From contig NZ_CABPTO010000006.1 in NCBI RefSeq assembly GCF_902460355.1, positions 1-64,000 on the forward strand: a stretch of 64,000 bases of DNA, in the 5' to 3' direction. Every line of letters starts with the position of its first letter. Positions within the stretch are counted from its first letter, which is position 1. A program made the translations under genes and the position numbers. This stretch comes from Streptococcus sp. Marseille-P6264. GTDB lineage: Bacteria > Bacillota > Bacilli > Lactobacillales > Streptococcaceae. This document shows positions 43,338 through 52,570 of the stretch, piece after piece. The notes beneath the pieces are model-generated. The model searched no databases, was not told the DNA's origin, and saw nothing but the letters and a program-made list of their open reading frames with translations.

Positions 43338-44162
43338 ATGCCTGAATTACCTGAAGTGGAAACGGTTCGGCGCGGTTTGGAGTGTCTGGTTGTTGGCAAG
43401 ACGATTGAGCAGGTGCGGGTCCGCTATGCCAAGATGATTGGAACGGGAGTGGATGCTTTTGTCCATGACTTGCCAGGTCAGACCATTGAAAAGATTGGCC
43501 GTCGGGGTAAGTATTTGCTTTTTTACCTGACGGGTGGAGTGCTGGTTTCCCATCTGCGAATGGAAGGCAAGTACCTTTTTTATCCTGATGCGGTGCCTGA
43601 GCGCAAGCATGCTCATGTCTTTTTCGAGATGACGGATGGTGGGACGCTTGTTTATGAGGATGTCCGCAAATTTGGAACCATGGAGCTGCTTAGAAAAGAC
43701 CAGCTGGAGCCTTATTTTGCTGACAGAAAGCTTGGTCCAGAGCCGACAGAGGCGGACTTTCTTTTGCCACCTTTTGCCGCAGCTTTGAGTCGGTCCAAGA
43801 AGCCCATCAAACCCTATTTGCTGGAGCAGACCTTAGTCGTTGGTCTGGGCAATATCTATGTAGATGAGGCCCTTTGGCGGGTGTGGATTCATCCGGCCAG
43901 GCCTGCAGCTAGTCTAAAGCCTGCTGAAGTGAAACGGCTGCGTGAGCAGATTATAGAAGTTTTGCAGCTGGGGATTGAAAAGAGAGGATCGACCATTCGG
44001 ACCTACCGCAATGCTTTGGGCGAAGATGGCACGATGCAGGATTTTCTGCAGGTCTATGGAAAGACTGGTCAACCCTGTGCTAGATGCGGCAGCCCGATTG
44101 AAAAAATTAAGCTGGGTGGACGCGGTACTCATCTCTGTCCTCACTGCCAGAAAGCGAGGTAG
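43338..44162 (+). CDS. mutM: Formamidopyrimidine-DNA glycosylase
   Basis: MutM (Fpg) removes oxidised guanine from DNA and cuts the abasic site. After Met removal the N-terminus [14 protein letters not shown] supplies the catalytic Pro and Glu. The H2TH region, [17 protein letters not shown] (about residue 215) and the zinc finger [11 protein letters not shown]...CPHC (about 250-270) are complete in 274 residues. It suits a peroxide-forming organism. coaE begins 5 bp downstream. Confidence 0.97.
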   Translation: MPELPEVETVRRGLECLVVGKTIEQVRVRYAKMIGTGVDAFVHDLPGQTIEKIGRRGKYLLFYLTGGVLVSHLRMEGKYLFYPDAVPERKHAHVFFEMTDGGTLVYEDVRKFGTMELLRKDQLEPYFADRKLGPEPTEADFLLPPFAAALSRSKKPIKPYLLEQTLVVGLGNIYVDEALWRVWIHPARPAASLKPAEVKRLREQIIEVLQLGIEKRGSTIRTYRNALGEDGTMQDFLQVYGKTGQPCARCGSPIEKIKLGGRGTHLCPHCQKAR

Positions 44163-44167
44163 CTGCC

Positions 44168-44764
44168 ATGGCAAAAATTATCGGTATCACTGGCGGCATT
44201 GCCTCGGGTAAGTCAACTGTGACAGAGTTTTTGCGGCAGCAAGGCTACCAAGTCATTGATGCGGATCAAGTGGTGCATGAGCTTCAGGAGCCGGGGGAAC
44301 GGCTTTATCAAGCTCTTTTATCTACCTTTGGCACAGCTATCTTACAGGAAGATGGGCGCTTGGACCGACCCAAGCTAGGAGCTATGATTTTTGGGAATCC
44401 TGATGTCTTGGCGCGGTCCAGCCAGCTTCAGAACAAGATTATCCGCGAGGAACTGGCTCACCGGCGTGACCTACTAGCAGAGACAGAAGATATCTTTTTC
44501 ATGGATCTTCCCTTGCTGTTTGAGCTAGAATATGATAACTGGTTTGACCAAATCTGGTTGGTGGATGTGAGTGAAGAAACCCAACTCAGTCGCCTTATGA
44601 ATCGAAATGCTCTGAACCAGGAAGAAGCAGAAAAACGCATAGCAGCTCAGCTATCTCTCCAAGAAAAACGCAAGAGGGCGGACGTTCTGATTGATAATAA
44701 TGGCTCGCTTGAGGGAACACGACAGCAGATTTGCGATGCTTTGCAGAAATTAGAAAGAAGATGA
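44168..44764 (+). CDS. coaE: Dephospho-CoA kinase
   Basis: CoaE phosphorylates the ribose 3'-hydroxyl of dephospho-CoA, the last step of CoA synthesis. The 198-residue P-loop kinase has GGIASGKST (about residues 8-16), DADQVVHELQEPG (about 33-45) and DLPLLFE (about 110). It follows mutM closely, as in many streptococci, and is followed directly by the pmrA-like transporter gene. Confidence 0.96.
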   Translation: MAKIIGITGGIASGKSTVTEFLRQQGYQVIDADQVVHELQEPGERLYQALLSTFGTAILQEDGRLDRPKLGAMIFGNPDVLARSSQLQNKIIREELAHRRDLLAETEDIFFMDLPLLFELEYDNWFDQIWLVDVSEETQLSRLMNRNALNQEEAEKRIAAQLSLQEKRKRADVLIDNNGSLEGTRQQICDALQKLERR

Positions 44765-44774
44765 TTCTATCACG

Positions 44775-45971
44775 ATACAAGTAAATTGGAAACATAATCT
44801 GAAAATCGCTTGGTTTGGGAACTTCCTGACAGGTGCCAGCATTTCTCTAGTCACTCCTTTCATGCCCCTTTTTGTGGAGCAGCTAGGAGCGCGTGGTCAT
44901 GAGGTGGAGTATTATGCAGGTCTTGGCATTGCTCTTTCGGCTGTTTCGGCAGCCTTTCTATCTCCTGTCTGGGGTAGTTTGGCAGACCGCTATGGCCGTA
45001 AGCCGATGATGATTCGGGCTGCTACGGCTATGGTCTTTACCATGGGCGGCATTGCCTTTGTGCCCAATATTTTTTGGCTCTTAGTCTTGCGCTTTCTCAA
45101 CGGCGTTTTTGCGGGCTATGTGCCCAACAGTACAGCCTTGATTGCCAGTCAGGTTCCTAAGGAAAAGACTGGTTATGCGCTGGGAACTTTGGCAACAGGT
45201 GTTGTTGCGGGCAATCTCATGGGGCCCTTGATTGGTGGAGTGATTGCTGAAGCTTTTGGTATCCGCAATGTTTTTCTACTGATTGGTTTTTTCTTCCTAA
45301 TTGCGACCTTAATGACGGCTGCTTTTATCAGAGAAGATTTTAGGCCAGTCACCAAGGAAGAGGAGATTGGCTTTGGGGAACTCATTCGCCAGATTAGATA
45401 TCCCAAGCTCTTGCTCACTCTTTTTCTGACTAGCTTTGTTATCCAGTTTGCAGCCCAGTCTATCGGCCCAATTCTCTCCCTTTACATTCGGGAGTTAGGC
45501 CAAACGGACAATTTGATTTTTGTATCTGGCCTGATTGTTTCGAGTATGGGACTGTCCAGTATGCTGAGCTCAAGTATTTTAGGCCGCATGGGGGATCGCA
45601 TGGGCAATCATCGCCTGCTGGTTTTAGCTCAGTTTTATTCTATTATCATTTACCTGCTCTGTGCTCATGCAGGATCCCCACTCCAACTCGGTTTTTACCG
45701 TTTCTTGTTTGGTTTAGGGACCGGAGCTTTGGTGCCGGGGGTCAATGCTCTATTGAGCAAAATCACGCCTAAGTTTGGGATTTCTCGAATTTTTAGCTAC
45801 AACCAGATTTTCTTTTATCTGGGTGGTGTCATCGGCCCCATGTCAGGCTCGGCTATTGCAGCGACAGCAGGCTATCATTCAGTCTTTTATGCTACAGCAG
45901 GCTTAGTGGGATTGAGTCTCCTTAGCAACCTTTTTTGTTTTGGAAATTTATTGAAAAAGAAGGAAATCTAG
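44775..45971 (+). CDS. pmrA: MFS multidrug efflux transporter, PmrA-like, with unclear start codon
   Basis: The twelve-helix MFS protein closely follows streptococcal PmrA, a fluoroquinolone and dye exporter. Motif [15 protein letters not shown] and motif C-like [14 protein letters not shown] are present. Conserved N-terminal sequence ([23 protein letters not shown]) begins before the first ATG at 44862, which would cut helix 1. Between the in-frame stop at 44751 and 44862 there is no ATG, GTG or TTG, only ATC (44769), ATA (44775) and CTG (44799). An ATG at 44761 overlapping the coaE stop is in another frame. A rare start codon or a 1-base deletion near 44765-44785 explains this. Confidence 0.85.
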   Translation: MQVNWKHNLKIAWFGNFLTGASISLVTPFMPLFVEQLGARGHEVEYYAGLGIALSAVSAAFLSPVWGSLADRYGRKPMMIRAATAMVFTMGGIAFVPNIFWLLVLRFLNGVFAGYVPNSTALIASQVPKEKTGYALGTLATGVVAGNLMGPLIGGVIAEAFGIRNVFLLIGFFFLIATLMTAAFIREDFRPVTKEEEIGFGELIRQIRYPKLLLTLFLTSFVIQFAAQSIGPILSLYIRELGQTDNLIFVSGLIVSSMGLSSMLSSSILGRMGDRMGNHRLLVLAQFYSIIIYLLCAHAGSPLQLGFYRFLFGLGTGALVPGVNALLSKITPKFGISRIFSYNQIFFYLGGVIGPMSGSAIAATAGYHSVFYATAGLVGLSLLSNLFCFGNLLKKKEI

Positions 45972-46120
45972 TGCGCGTTAAAATTCATTTGAAATGCTCC
46001 AGTTGCGGCAGTCAGAATTATCTGACTAGTAAGAATAGTAAGACTCATCCTGATAAGATTGAGGTATTGAAGTACTGTCCCAAGGAAAGAAAAGTAACCT
46101 TACATCTTGAATCTAAGTAG
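45971..46120 (+). CDS. rpmG: 50S ribosomal protein L33
   Basis: The 49-residue L33 begins at GTG 45971, sharing one base with the pmrA stop. It shows [20 protein letters not shown] and [16 protein letters not shown], the typical small zinc-ribbon-like protein. Only the first CxxC is complete; the second knuckle has a single cysteine, as in several Gram-positive L33 forms. It leads into secG and rnr, a conserved order. Confidence 0.92.
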   Translation: MRVKIHLKCSSCGSQNYLTSKNSKTHPDKIEVLKYCPKERKVTLHLESK

Positions 46121-46126
46121 ATTTTA

Positions 46127-46135
46127 TGGTAAAAT
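46127..46135 (+). promoter_or_regulatory. Extended -10 promoter of secG
   Basis: TG-G-TAAAAT lies 26 bp before the secG start codon, just after rpmG. Confidence 0.5.
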
Positions 46136-46161
46136 AGAAAGGATTTTAAGGAGTTTTATTT

Positions 46162-46395
46162 ATGTATAGCCTATTATTAACGATTTTAGTCATTTTATCA
46201 GGTTTTATTGTCATTGCTATTTTTATGCAACCAACAAAAAACCAATCTAGTAACGTGTTTGATTCTAGTGCCAACGACCTTTTTGAGCGGTCTAAAGCAC
46301 GTGGATTTGAAGCTGTAATGCAGCGTCTGACCGGATTTCTTATCTTTGTCTGGTTGCTGATTGCCTTGATTTTGGCAGTATTATCTAGTAAATAA
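46162..46395 (+). CDS. secG: Protein-export membrane protein SecG
   Basis: SecG is the small auxiliary subunit of the SecYEG channel. The 77-residue protein has two helices (about residues 3-22 and 53-73) and the conserved loop between them (NVFDSSANDLFERSKARGFEAVMQRLT). AAGGAG precedes the ATG. The secG-rnr-smpB order is conserved across Firmicutes. Confidence 0.94.
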   Translation: MYSLLLTILVILSGFIVIAIFMQPTKNQSSNVFDSSANDLFERSKARGFEAVMQRLTGFLIFVWLLIALILAVLSSK

Positions 46396-46480
46396 AATGG
46401 GCTCTGACTATGTCTTGGCCTTTTTTTAAAGTTTAAAAAGAGGGGAATATCAAGAGCCCCTCATAGTATAGAAAGAAAGT

Positions 46481-48823
46481 ATGAAAGAAGAAATTATAGA
46501 ATATTTAAAAGACAGGCAGCAAGCTAGCGTACATGAACTGGCAGCTGCTTTGGGGAAAGAGTCTTCCAAGGACTTTAGTGCCTTGGTCAAGACCATCTCC
46601 CAGATGGAAAGAAAGCATCAGATTCGCTTTGATGATGAGGGGCGGATTGAGCTTTACGAGAAGAAAAAACAGGAGCGTCTGACGCTCAAGGGTGTTTTTC
46701 ATGCCCACAAAAATGGCTTTGGTTTTGTCACCTTGAATGAAGAAGAGGATGATCTTTTTGTTAGCCGTAATGATGTCAATCATGCCATTGATGGCGATAC
46801 GGTGGAAGTGGTCATTACAAAGGTGGCAGACCGGATTAAGGGAACATCAGCTGAGGCTAAGATTATCGATATTTTGGAGCATAGCCTGACGTCGGCAGTT
46901 GGCCAGCTGGTTCTAGATGAAGAAAAGCCCAAGTATGCCGGCTATATCCGCTCGAAAAATCAGAAAATCCGTCAGCCTATTTATGTTAAAAAACCAGCCA
47001 TGGTTTTAGATGGCACAGAGGTACTCAAGGTCGCAATTGACAAATATCCGACCAAGAAACACGATTTCTTCGTGGCCAGTCTGGTAGATGTGGTCGGCCA
47101 TATCAACGACCCTGGCATAGATGTACTGGAAGTGCTGGAGTCCATGGATATTGTCTCCGAGTTTCCAGAAAAGGTCTTGGAAGAGGCTGAACGCGTTCCG
47201 GATGCACTTTCAGAGAGTGATTTGGAAGGGCGTTTGGACCTACGCAATGAGATTACCTTTACCATCGATGGAGCGGATGCCAAAGACTTGGACGATGCTG
47301 TCCATATCAAGCGCTTGAAAAATGGGAACTTTGAACTGGGCGTCCATATCGCTGATGTATCCTACTATGTCAAAGAAGGCTCTGAGCTGGACAAGGAAGC
47401 CCTCAATCGGGCGACCTCTGTCTATGTGACCGACCGCGTTGTGCCCATGCTGCCGGAGCGCCTGTCCAACGGTATCTGCTCCCTCAATCCCAATGTGGAC
47501 CGGCTGACCCAGTCGGCTATCATGGAGATAGATGCCAAGGGGCGCGTGCTCAAGCATACCATTACGCAGACAGTCATTAAAACGACCTTTCGCATGACTT
47601 ATAGCGATGTCAACGACATCATCGCAGGAGATGAGGAAAAGGCTGCGCAGTTCAAGGCCATTGTGCCTAGTATTGACAGTATGGTCCAGCTACATGAGAT
47701 ACTAGAAAACATGCGTTTCAAACGCGGTGCCCTTAACTTTGACACCAACGAAGCCAAAATTATCGTCAACAAGGAAGGACGGCCATTGGATATTGTCTTG
47801 CGTCAGCGGGGAATTGCTGAGCGCATGATTGAGTCCTTTATGCTGGTGGCTAATGAGACAGTGGCTGAACATTTTGCTAAGTTAAATCTGCCCTTCATCT
47901 ATCGGATCCACGAGGAGCCTAAGGCGGAGAAGGTGCAGAAGTTTATTGATTATGCCTCTAGCTTTGGGATTCGGATTTATGGGACAGCTAGCTCTATGAG
48001 TCAGCAGGCGCTGCAGGATATTATGGAGGCGGTCAAAGACCAGCCTTACGAAGATGTCCTGTCCATGATGCTTTTGCGCTCCATGCAGCAGGCTCGCTAC
48101 TCTGAGCACAATCACGGTCACTATGGTCTGGCAGCGGAGTTTTATACGCATTTCACCAGTCCCATTCGCCGCTATCCTGACCTTCTGGTTCACCGAATGG
48201 TACGGGATTATGGCAAATCTAAAGAAATAGCAGAGCATTTTGAGCAAGTGATTCCAGAGATTGCTAGTCAGTCTTCCAGCCGAGAGCGTCGGGCTATCGA
48301 GGCTGAGCGAGAAGTCGAAGCCATGAAGAAGGCTGAGTACATGGAAGAATTTGTTGGGGAAGAGTTTGACGGCGTGGTCTCAAGCGTGGTCAAGTTTGGA
48401 CTCTTCGTCGAACTGCCCAATACGGTCGAAGGCTTGATTCATGTTACCAACCTGCCAGAGTTTTACAGCTACAATGAGCGGACTATGACCCTGCAAAGCG
48501 AAAAGTCAGGCGTGGTCTTCAAGGTCGGTCAGCAGATTCGCATCAAGTTGGTTCGAGCGGATAAGGCTACGGGCGAGATTGACTTTGAATACCTGCCAAG
48601 TGAATTTGACCTGGTAGAAAAGACTAGCAAGACTGGCAGAGGCAAGTCAGGCAGAAAGAAACGTCGTGAGGATGATAAGCGCAGCCATTCTGCCAAAGAA
48701 AAAGGCTATAAGAAAGACAAAAAGTCCAAGAAAGGCAAGAGCCAGAAGGCATTTTACAAGGAACTAGTCAAGAAAGGAGCCAAGCATGGCAAAGGGAGAA
48801 GGAAAGGTCGTCGCGCAAAATAA
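46481..48823 (+). CDS. rnr: Ribonuclease R
   Basis: RNase R is a processive 3'-5' exoribonuclease that degrades structured RNA and works with SmpB/tmRNA in quality control. The 780-residue protein has an N-terminal helix-turn-helix, cold-shock domains ([15 protein letters not shown]), the RNB domain with [17 protein letters not shown] (catalytic aspartates, about residues 263-279), [18 protein letters not shown], an S1 domain (about 625-705) and a Lys/Arg/Ser-rich tail. The smpB ATG lies within its last codons (38-bp overlap). Confidence 0.97.
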   Translation: MKEEIIEYLKDRQQASVHELAAALGKESSKDFSALVKTISQMERKHQIRFDDEGRIELYEKKKQERLTLKGVFHAHKNGFGFVTLNEEEDDLFVSRNDVNHAIDGDTVEVVITKVADRIKGTSAEAKIIDILEHSLTSAVGQLVLDEEKPKYAGYIRSKNQKIRQPIYVKKPAMVLDGTEVLKVAIDKYPTKKHDFFVASLVDVVGHINDPGIDVLEVLESMDIVSEFPEKVLEEAERVPDALSESDLEGRLDLRNEITFTIDGADAKDLDDAVHIKRLKNGNFELGVHIADVSYYVKEGSELDKEALNRATSVYVTDRVVPMLPERLSNGICSLNPNVDRLTQSAIMEIDAKGRVLKHTITQTVIKTTFRMTYSDVNDIIAGDEEKAAQFKAIVPSIDSMVQLHEILENMRFKRGALNFDTNEAKIIVNKEGRPLDIVLRQRGIAERMIESFMLVANETVAEHFAKLNLPFIYRIHEEPKAEKVQKFIDYASSFGIRIYGTASSMSQQALQDIMEAVKDQPYEDVLSMMLLRSMQQARYSEHNHGHYGLAAEFYTHFTSPIRRYPDLLVHRMVRDYGKSKEIAEHFEQVIPEIASQSSSRERRAIEAEREVEAMKKAEYMEEFVGEEFDGVVSSVVKFGLFVELPNTVEGLIHVTNLPEFYSYNERTMTLQSEKSGVVFKVGQQIRIKLVRADKATGEIDFEYLPSEFDLVEKTSKTGRGKSGRKKRREDDKRSHSAKEKGYKKDKKSKKGKSQKAFYKELVKKGAKHGKGRRKGRRAK

Positions 48824-49253
48824 AAAGGCCAGACACGACTACACCATCGTAGATACCATTGAGGCCGGCATGGTGCTGACCGGGACGGAGATCAAGAGCG
48901 TCCGCGCAGCCCGCATCAATCTCAAAGACGGCTTTGCTCAGATCAAGAATGGCGAAGCCTGGCTCAGCAATGTCCATATTGCCCCTTATGAAGAGGGCAA
49001 TATCTGGAACCAAGAGCCTGAGCGCCGCAGAAAGCTGCTGCTGCATAAGAAGCAGATCCAAAAGCTGGAGCAGGAGACCAAGGGAACTGGCATGACGCTG
49101 GTGCCGCTTAAGGTCTATCTCAAGGACGGCTATGCCAAGCTGCTCCTGGGGCTAGCCAAAGGGAAGCACGACTATGACAAGCGCGAGTCCATCAAACGCC
49201 GCGAGCAAAACCGCGACATCGCAAGACAAATGAAGAACTTTAATACAAGATGA
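48786..49253 (+). CDS. smpB: SsrA-binding protein SmpB
   Basis: SmpB binds tmRNA and brings it to stalled ribosomes for trans-translation. The 155-residue OB-fold protein shows [38 protein letters not shown] and the C-terminal [17 protein letters not shown] tail that enters the mRNA channel. The overlap with rnr fits their shared function. Its ATG follows AAGAAAGGAGCC within rnr. Confidence 0.97.
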   Translation: MAKGEGKVVAQNKKARHDYTIVDTIEAGMVLTGTEIKSVRAARINLKDGFAQIKNGEAWLSNVHIAPYEEGNIWNQEPERRRKLLLHKKQIQKLEQETKGTGMTLVPLKVYLKDGYAKLLLGLAKGKHDYDKRESIKRREQNRDIARQMKNFNTR

Positions 49254-49325
49254 AAGACTTCAGGACAAGCTGCCGTATAAGATGCAGGGATATAATTTAG
49301 GAAATATAACTTAATGTATGATATG

Positions 49326-49362
49326 AGCAAGAATTGACTACTGAATCATTTCTTGCTTTTTT
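49326..49362 (+). terminator. Terminator after smpB
   Basis: AGCAAGAA (49326-49333) pairs perfectly with TTCTTGCT (49350-49357) around a 16-nt loop, then a T run. Confidence 0.8.
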
Positions 49363-49390
49363 GCTAGTGATACCTTGAATATCCTAGCAC

Positions 49391-49419
49391 TTGTCAAGTC
49401 CGCTCTTTTCGAGTATGAT
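49391..49419 (+). promoter_or_regulatory. Promoter of tehB
   Basis: TTGTCA (49391-49396) and TATGAT (49414-49419) are 17 bp apart, 48 bp upstream of the start codon. Confidence 0.65.
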
Positions 49420-49467
49420 AAAGACAGTTGAAATTTTGAAATTTGGCTTTCAGAGAAAGGATTTTTT

Positions 49468-50331
49468 ATGACAGAAAAATTGCTAGCCTATAAACGCATG
49501 CCAGTGTGGACAGCTGAGACCATGCCCGAATTGGTCAAGAATAAGCACAATACCAAAGAGGGAACTTGGGGCAAAATCACGGTTCTCAAGGGACGCCTTA
49601 AGTTTGTTGAGATGTCAGAGGAAGGTGAGGAGTTGGCTGAGCACATCTTTGAGGCGGGTCAGGACAATCCTTTTGTCCAGCCCCAAGCTTGGCATCGGGT
49701 TGAAGCTTTGACAGATGATTTGGAGTGGTATTTGGAGTTTTACTGTCGGCTTGAGGATTATTTCCCCAAGAAATACGGCAGCAATCCAGTTCACTCAGAG
49801 GTTTTGGAAGCCATGCAGACGGTCCGACCAGGACGGGCCTTAGATCTAGGTTGTGGTCAAGGTCGCAATGCTCTCTTTCTGGCCAAGCAGGGCTTTGAAG
49901 TAACGGCTGTAGATCAGAATGAGCTGGCACTGGAAATCTTACGTAGCATTGTCGAGCAGGAAGATTTGGATCTGCCAGTGGGTACCTACGATATCAACTC
50001 AGCTAGTCTGACTCAGACTTATGACTTGATCGTCTCTACCGTTGTTCTGATGTTTCTGCAGGCAGAGCGGATTCCAGATATTATCCGCAATATGCAAGAA
50101 CATACAGCGCTTGGTGGCTACAATCTCATCGTCTGTGCTATGGATACAGAGGACTTCCCTTGCTCTGTGCCCTTTCCTTTTACTTTTAAGGAAGGGGAGC
50201 TTGCGGAGTATTACAAGGACTGGGAGCTGGTTAAGTACAATGAAAATCCTGGCCACCTCCACCGCCGTGATGAAAACGGCAATCGAATTCAGCTCCGCTT
50301 TGCGACGATGTTAGCTAAAAAAGTGAGATAA
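49468..50331 (+). CDS. tehB: TehB-like SAM-dependent methyltransferase (tellurite resistance type)
   Basis: The 287-residue protein fuses an N-terminal DUF1971 cupin-like domain (about residues 1-95; RMPVWTAETMPELVKNKHNTKEGTWGKI) to a class I methyltransferase with ALDLGCGQGRNALFLA (about 129-144) and VTAVDQNELAL. This layout is typical of the long TehB. The family methylates tellurite and selenite in vitro; the natural role is less certain. It is a single-gene unit. Confidence 0.92.
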   Translation: MTEKLLAYKRMPVWTAETMPELVKNKHNTKEGTWGKITVLKGRLKFVEMSEEGEELAEHIFEAGQDNPFVQPQAWHRVEALTDDLEWYLEFYCRLEDYFPKKYGSNPVHSEVLEAMQTVRPGRALDLGCGQGRNALFLAKQGFEVTAVDQNELALEILRSIVEQEDLDLPVGTYDINSASLTQTYDLIVSTVVLMFLQAERIPDIIRNMQEHTALGGYNLIVCAMDTEDFPCSVPFPFTFKEGELAEYYKDWELVKYNENPGHLHRRDENGNRIQLRFATMLAKKVR

Positions 50332-50423
50332 ATTCTTTGAAGCTCAAGTCGGCTCTGCCAAAATCTTCAGTGAATTGCTTATAAATATTTTATAGCAGGA
50401 TGTTTTCCGATAAGATAAAAAAT

Positions 50424-50462
50424 AATAGCCTTTCCTCTAAATAAGATGGGGCTATTTTTTGT
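50424..50462 (+). terminator. Terminator in the tehB-dipeptidase gap
   Basis: AATAGCC (50424-50430) pairs with GGCTATT (50450-50456), then TTTTT. The 323-bp gap from 50332 to 50654 holds this terminator and the promoter and cre of the next gene; nothing coding is seen. Confidence 0.8.
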
Positions 50463-50528
50463 TTATCTGCTCTGATTTGAGAAAAAAGTAGAGGAAATAT
50501 AGATTAGATAAAAAATATACACAACTTT

Positions 50529-50543
50529 ATGTAAACGCTTGCA
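50529..50543 (+). promoter_or_regulatory. cre site (CcpA) over the -35 of the C69 dipeptidase
   Basis: ATGTAAACGCTTGCA matches the catabolite-responsive element consensus (WTGNAANCGNWNNCW) at every fixed position. It overlaps the -35 TTGCAA (50539-50544), so CcpA binding should repress. Confidence 0.85.
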
Positions 50544-50567
50544 AAAAGTTTAGAAAGAGAGTATACT
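50539..50567 (+). promoter_or_regulatory. Promoter of the C69 dipeptidase gene
   Basis: TTGCAA (50539-50544) and TATACT (50562-50567) are 17 bp apart. Confidence 0.7.
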
Positions 50568-50654
50568 AAAATAGGAATGTTAAGGTATTACGGTTTATGT
50601 TGTTTAGACTGGGAGTTGATTCCAGCCCCGCAGATAGTCAAAAGGAGATAGACT

Positions 50655-52361
50655 ATGAAGAAAATACTGCTCAGACTAATGTTCCTTGCAATGTTAGTTG
50701 CTCTTTTGCCTGTTCATGTGGCACAAGCGTGTTCTGCTTTTATTGTCGGTAAAGATCTGACAGCAGATGGCTCTACTCTATTTGGTCGGACAGAGGACTA
50801 CCCATACGCCCCTGACGGTGGTCGGCACAATCAAAACTATGTAGTTGTGCCAGCTAAGACCTATAAAGATGGCGATAAGATAGAAGATGAGTCAAATGGC
50901 TTTACCTATCCGCATTTAGCGAATGAAATGAAATACACAGCTGTCTACGACTCTGATCGTGACAACGGAAGTAACGGAAACTTCGCTGCGCATGGCTTTA
51001 ATGAACTTGGTGTAGCTATGACAGCGACCGTTTCAGCAACACCAAATGACAAAGTGTTAAAAGAAGACCCACTTGTAAAAGATGGTCTTCCAGAAGCATC
51101 ATTAGTTGACCTTGCTTTGCCTCGTGCAAAAACAGCACGTGAAGTTATTGAGACAGTTGCGAAAGTTCTGGATGAAAAGGGGTCAGCAGAAGGAAATATC
51201 ATCGTTGCAGCAGATAAAAATGAGCTATGGTATATGGAAATCCTGTCTGGTCACCAATATGTAGCCATCAAATTCCCAACAAATAAGTATGCTGTCTTTG
51301 CGAACACTTACTATCTTGGTCATGTTGACTTGAACGATAAGGAAAATGTCATTGCTTCTAAAGATGTGGAAGAAGTAGCTAAAAAAGCAGACAACTATAA
51401 GACCGACAAAGATGGCAACTTTATGATTGCTAAATCTTATGGACCTGATAAATATATGGAACGTAACCGTTCTCGGACCTATGCAGGTATCAAGTGGATG
51501 GATCCACAAGCAAAAGTAAATTATGACGATGAAGCTTTTGATCTCTTGCGCGAACCAACTGATCCAAATAAGAAATACACAGTTCATGATGTGATCGCTG
51601 AACAAAGAAATCGTTTTGAACACTTGCCAGAATATAAAGCAGATGACTTAGTTGAAGTCGGTAAGAAGATCGATGGCAATGTTTACAAATATGCACTAGG
51701 TAACGAAAACGTAATCGACGCGCACGTTTATCAAATCAAACCAAACCTACCAAATGCCTTTGGCGGTGTTATGTGGCTAGGTCTGGCACAAAGTCGCAAC
51801 ACACCATATGTGCCATTCTATGGTAATGTAGAAGATACTTACGAAGCTTTCAAGAACCGCTCTACTAAATATGACGGAAAATCTTGGTATTGGACTGTTT
51901 GGCATATTGACCAAATGGTTATGAAATATCCAGAAATCTTTGGTAACAGCATCCAAGAAAAATGGAAAGAAAAAGAAGCTGAATGGGATAAAGAACAAAC
52001 CGAACGTGATGCCAAATATGCAAACTACACAGATGAACAAGCCAAAGCCGCTGGACCAGAAGTGACGAAGGAAGCCTTGGAACGCTCAGAAAAAATCTTT
52101 AAGGAAATCAAAGCAGTCGAAGCAGAGATGGAAGAAAAGATTAAGAAGGAAAAAGGTAAAGATGCAGATCTTGTCTATACAGGCTATAACAAAGCAAACC
52201 TCCTGGCTGAAGCAGAAAAAGGAAAATCAGCGGACAAAGCTAGCGATACGAAGAAAGATAGCTCAAGTCAAACTACTTGGATTGTCATCGGCGTATTGGT
52301 TGTGCTAGTTGCTGGATTCTTCGGATACAAACAATTTAATAAGAAGAAGGTGGAAGAATAA
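50655..52361 (+). CDS. Secreted, membrane-anchored C69-family dipeptidase
   Basis: A signal peptide (about residues 1-25) ends at AQA-Cys26, so Cys26 becomes the N-terminal nucleophile of this Ntn-hydrolase (C69, PepD-like; CSAFIVGKDLTADGSTLFGRTEDY). The domain runs to about residue 440. A Glu/Lys-rich coiled stretch and a C-terminal helix with KKK tail (about 544-568) hold it at the cell surface. It probably releases dipeptides for uptake. The cre at its promoter places it under carbon control, like the peptide-fed arginine pathway. Confidence 0.93.
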   Translation: MKKILLRLMFLAMLVALLPVHVAQACSAFIVGKDLTADGSTLFGRTEDYPYAPDGGRHNQNYVVVPAKTYKDGDKIEDESNGFTYPHLANEMKYTAVYDSDRDNGSNGNFAAHGFNELGVAMTATVSATPNDKVLKEDPLVKDGLPEASLVDLALPRAKTAREVIETVAKVLDEKGSAEGNIIVAADKNELWYMEILSGHQYVAIKFPTNKYAVFANTYYLGHVDLNDKENVIASKDVEEVAKKADNYKTDKDGNFMIAKSYGPDKYMERNRSRTYAGIKWMDPQAKVNYDDEAFDLLREPTDPNKKYTVHDVIAEQRNRFEHLPEYKADDLVEVGKKIDGNVYKYALGNENVIDAHVYQIKPNLPNAFGGVMWLGLAQSRNTPYVPFYGNVEDTYEAFKNRSTKYDGKSWYWTVWHIDQMVMKYPEIFGNSIQEKWKEKEAEWDKEQTERDAKYANYTDEQAKAAGPEVTKEALERSEKIFKEIKAVEAEMEEKIKKEKGKDADLVYTGYNKANLLAEAEKGKSADKASDTKKDSSSQTTWIVIGVLVVLVAGFFGYKQFNKKKVEE

Positions 52362-52373
52362 ATTTTGAAAGAA

Positions 52374-52404
52374 AGCTAGAAGTTTAAGACTTCTGGCTTT
52401 TTTC
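52374..52404 (+). terminator. Terminator after the C69 dipeptidase
   Basis: AGCTAGAAGT (52374-52383) pairs with ACTTCTGGCT (52389-52398), one G-U pair, followed by six T. Confidence 0.9.
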
Positions 52405-52570
52405 CTCTTTCTAAGACAATAAACCTATATCCTAAAATACTTAGTAAGGAGATGAGGATAGAAGATTAGAATTGTCAAAAAACTAGGCTCCATCTTGCTT
52501 TTAGTGGTAAATTGCTATAAAATAGATAGGGTTAAACATCAATACTTTTATATTGCAAATAGGAGAAAAG

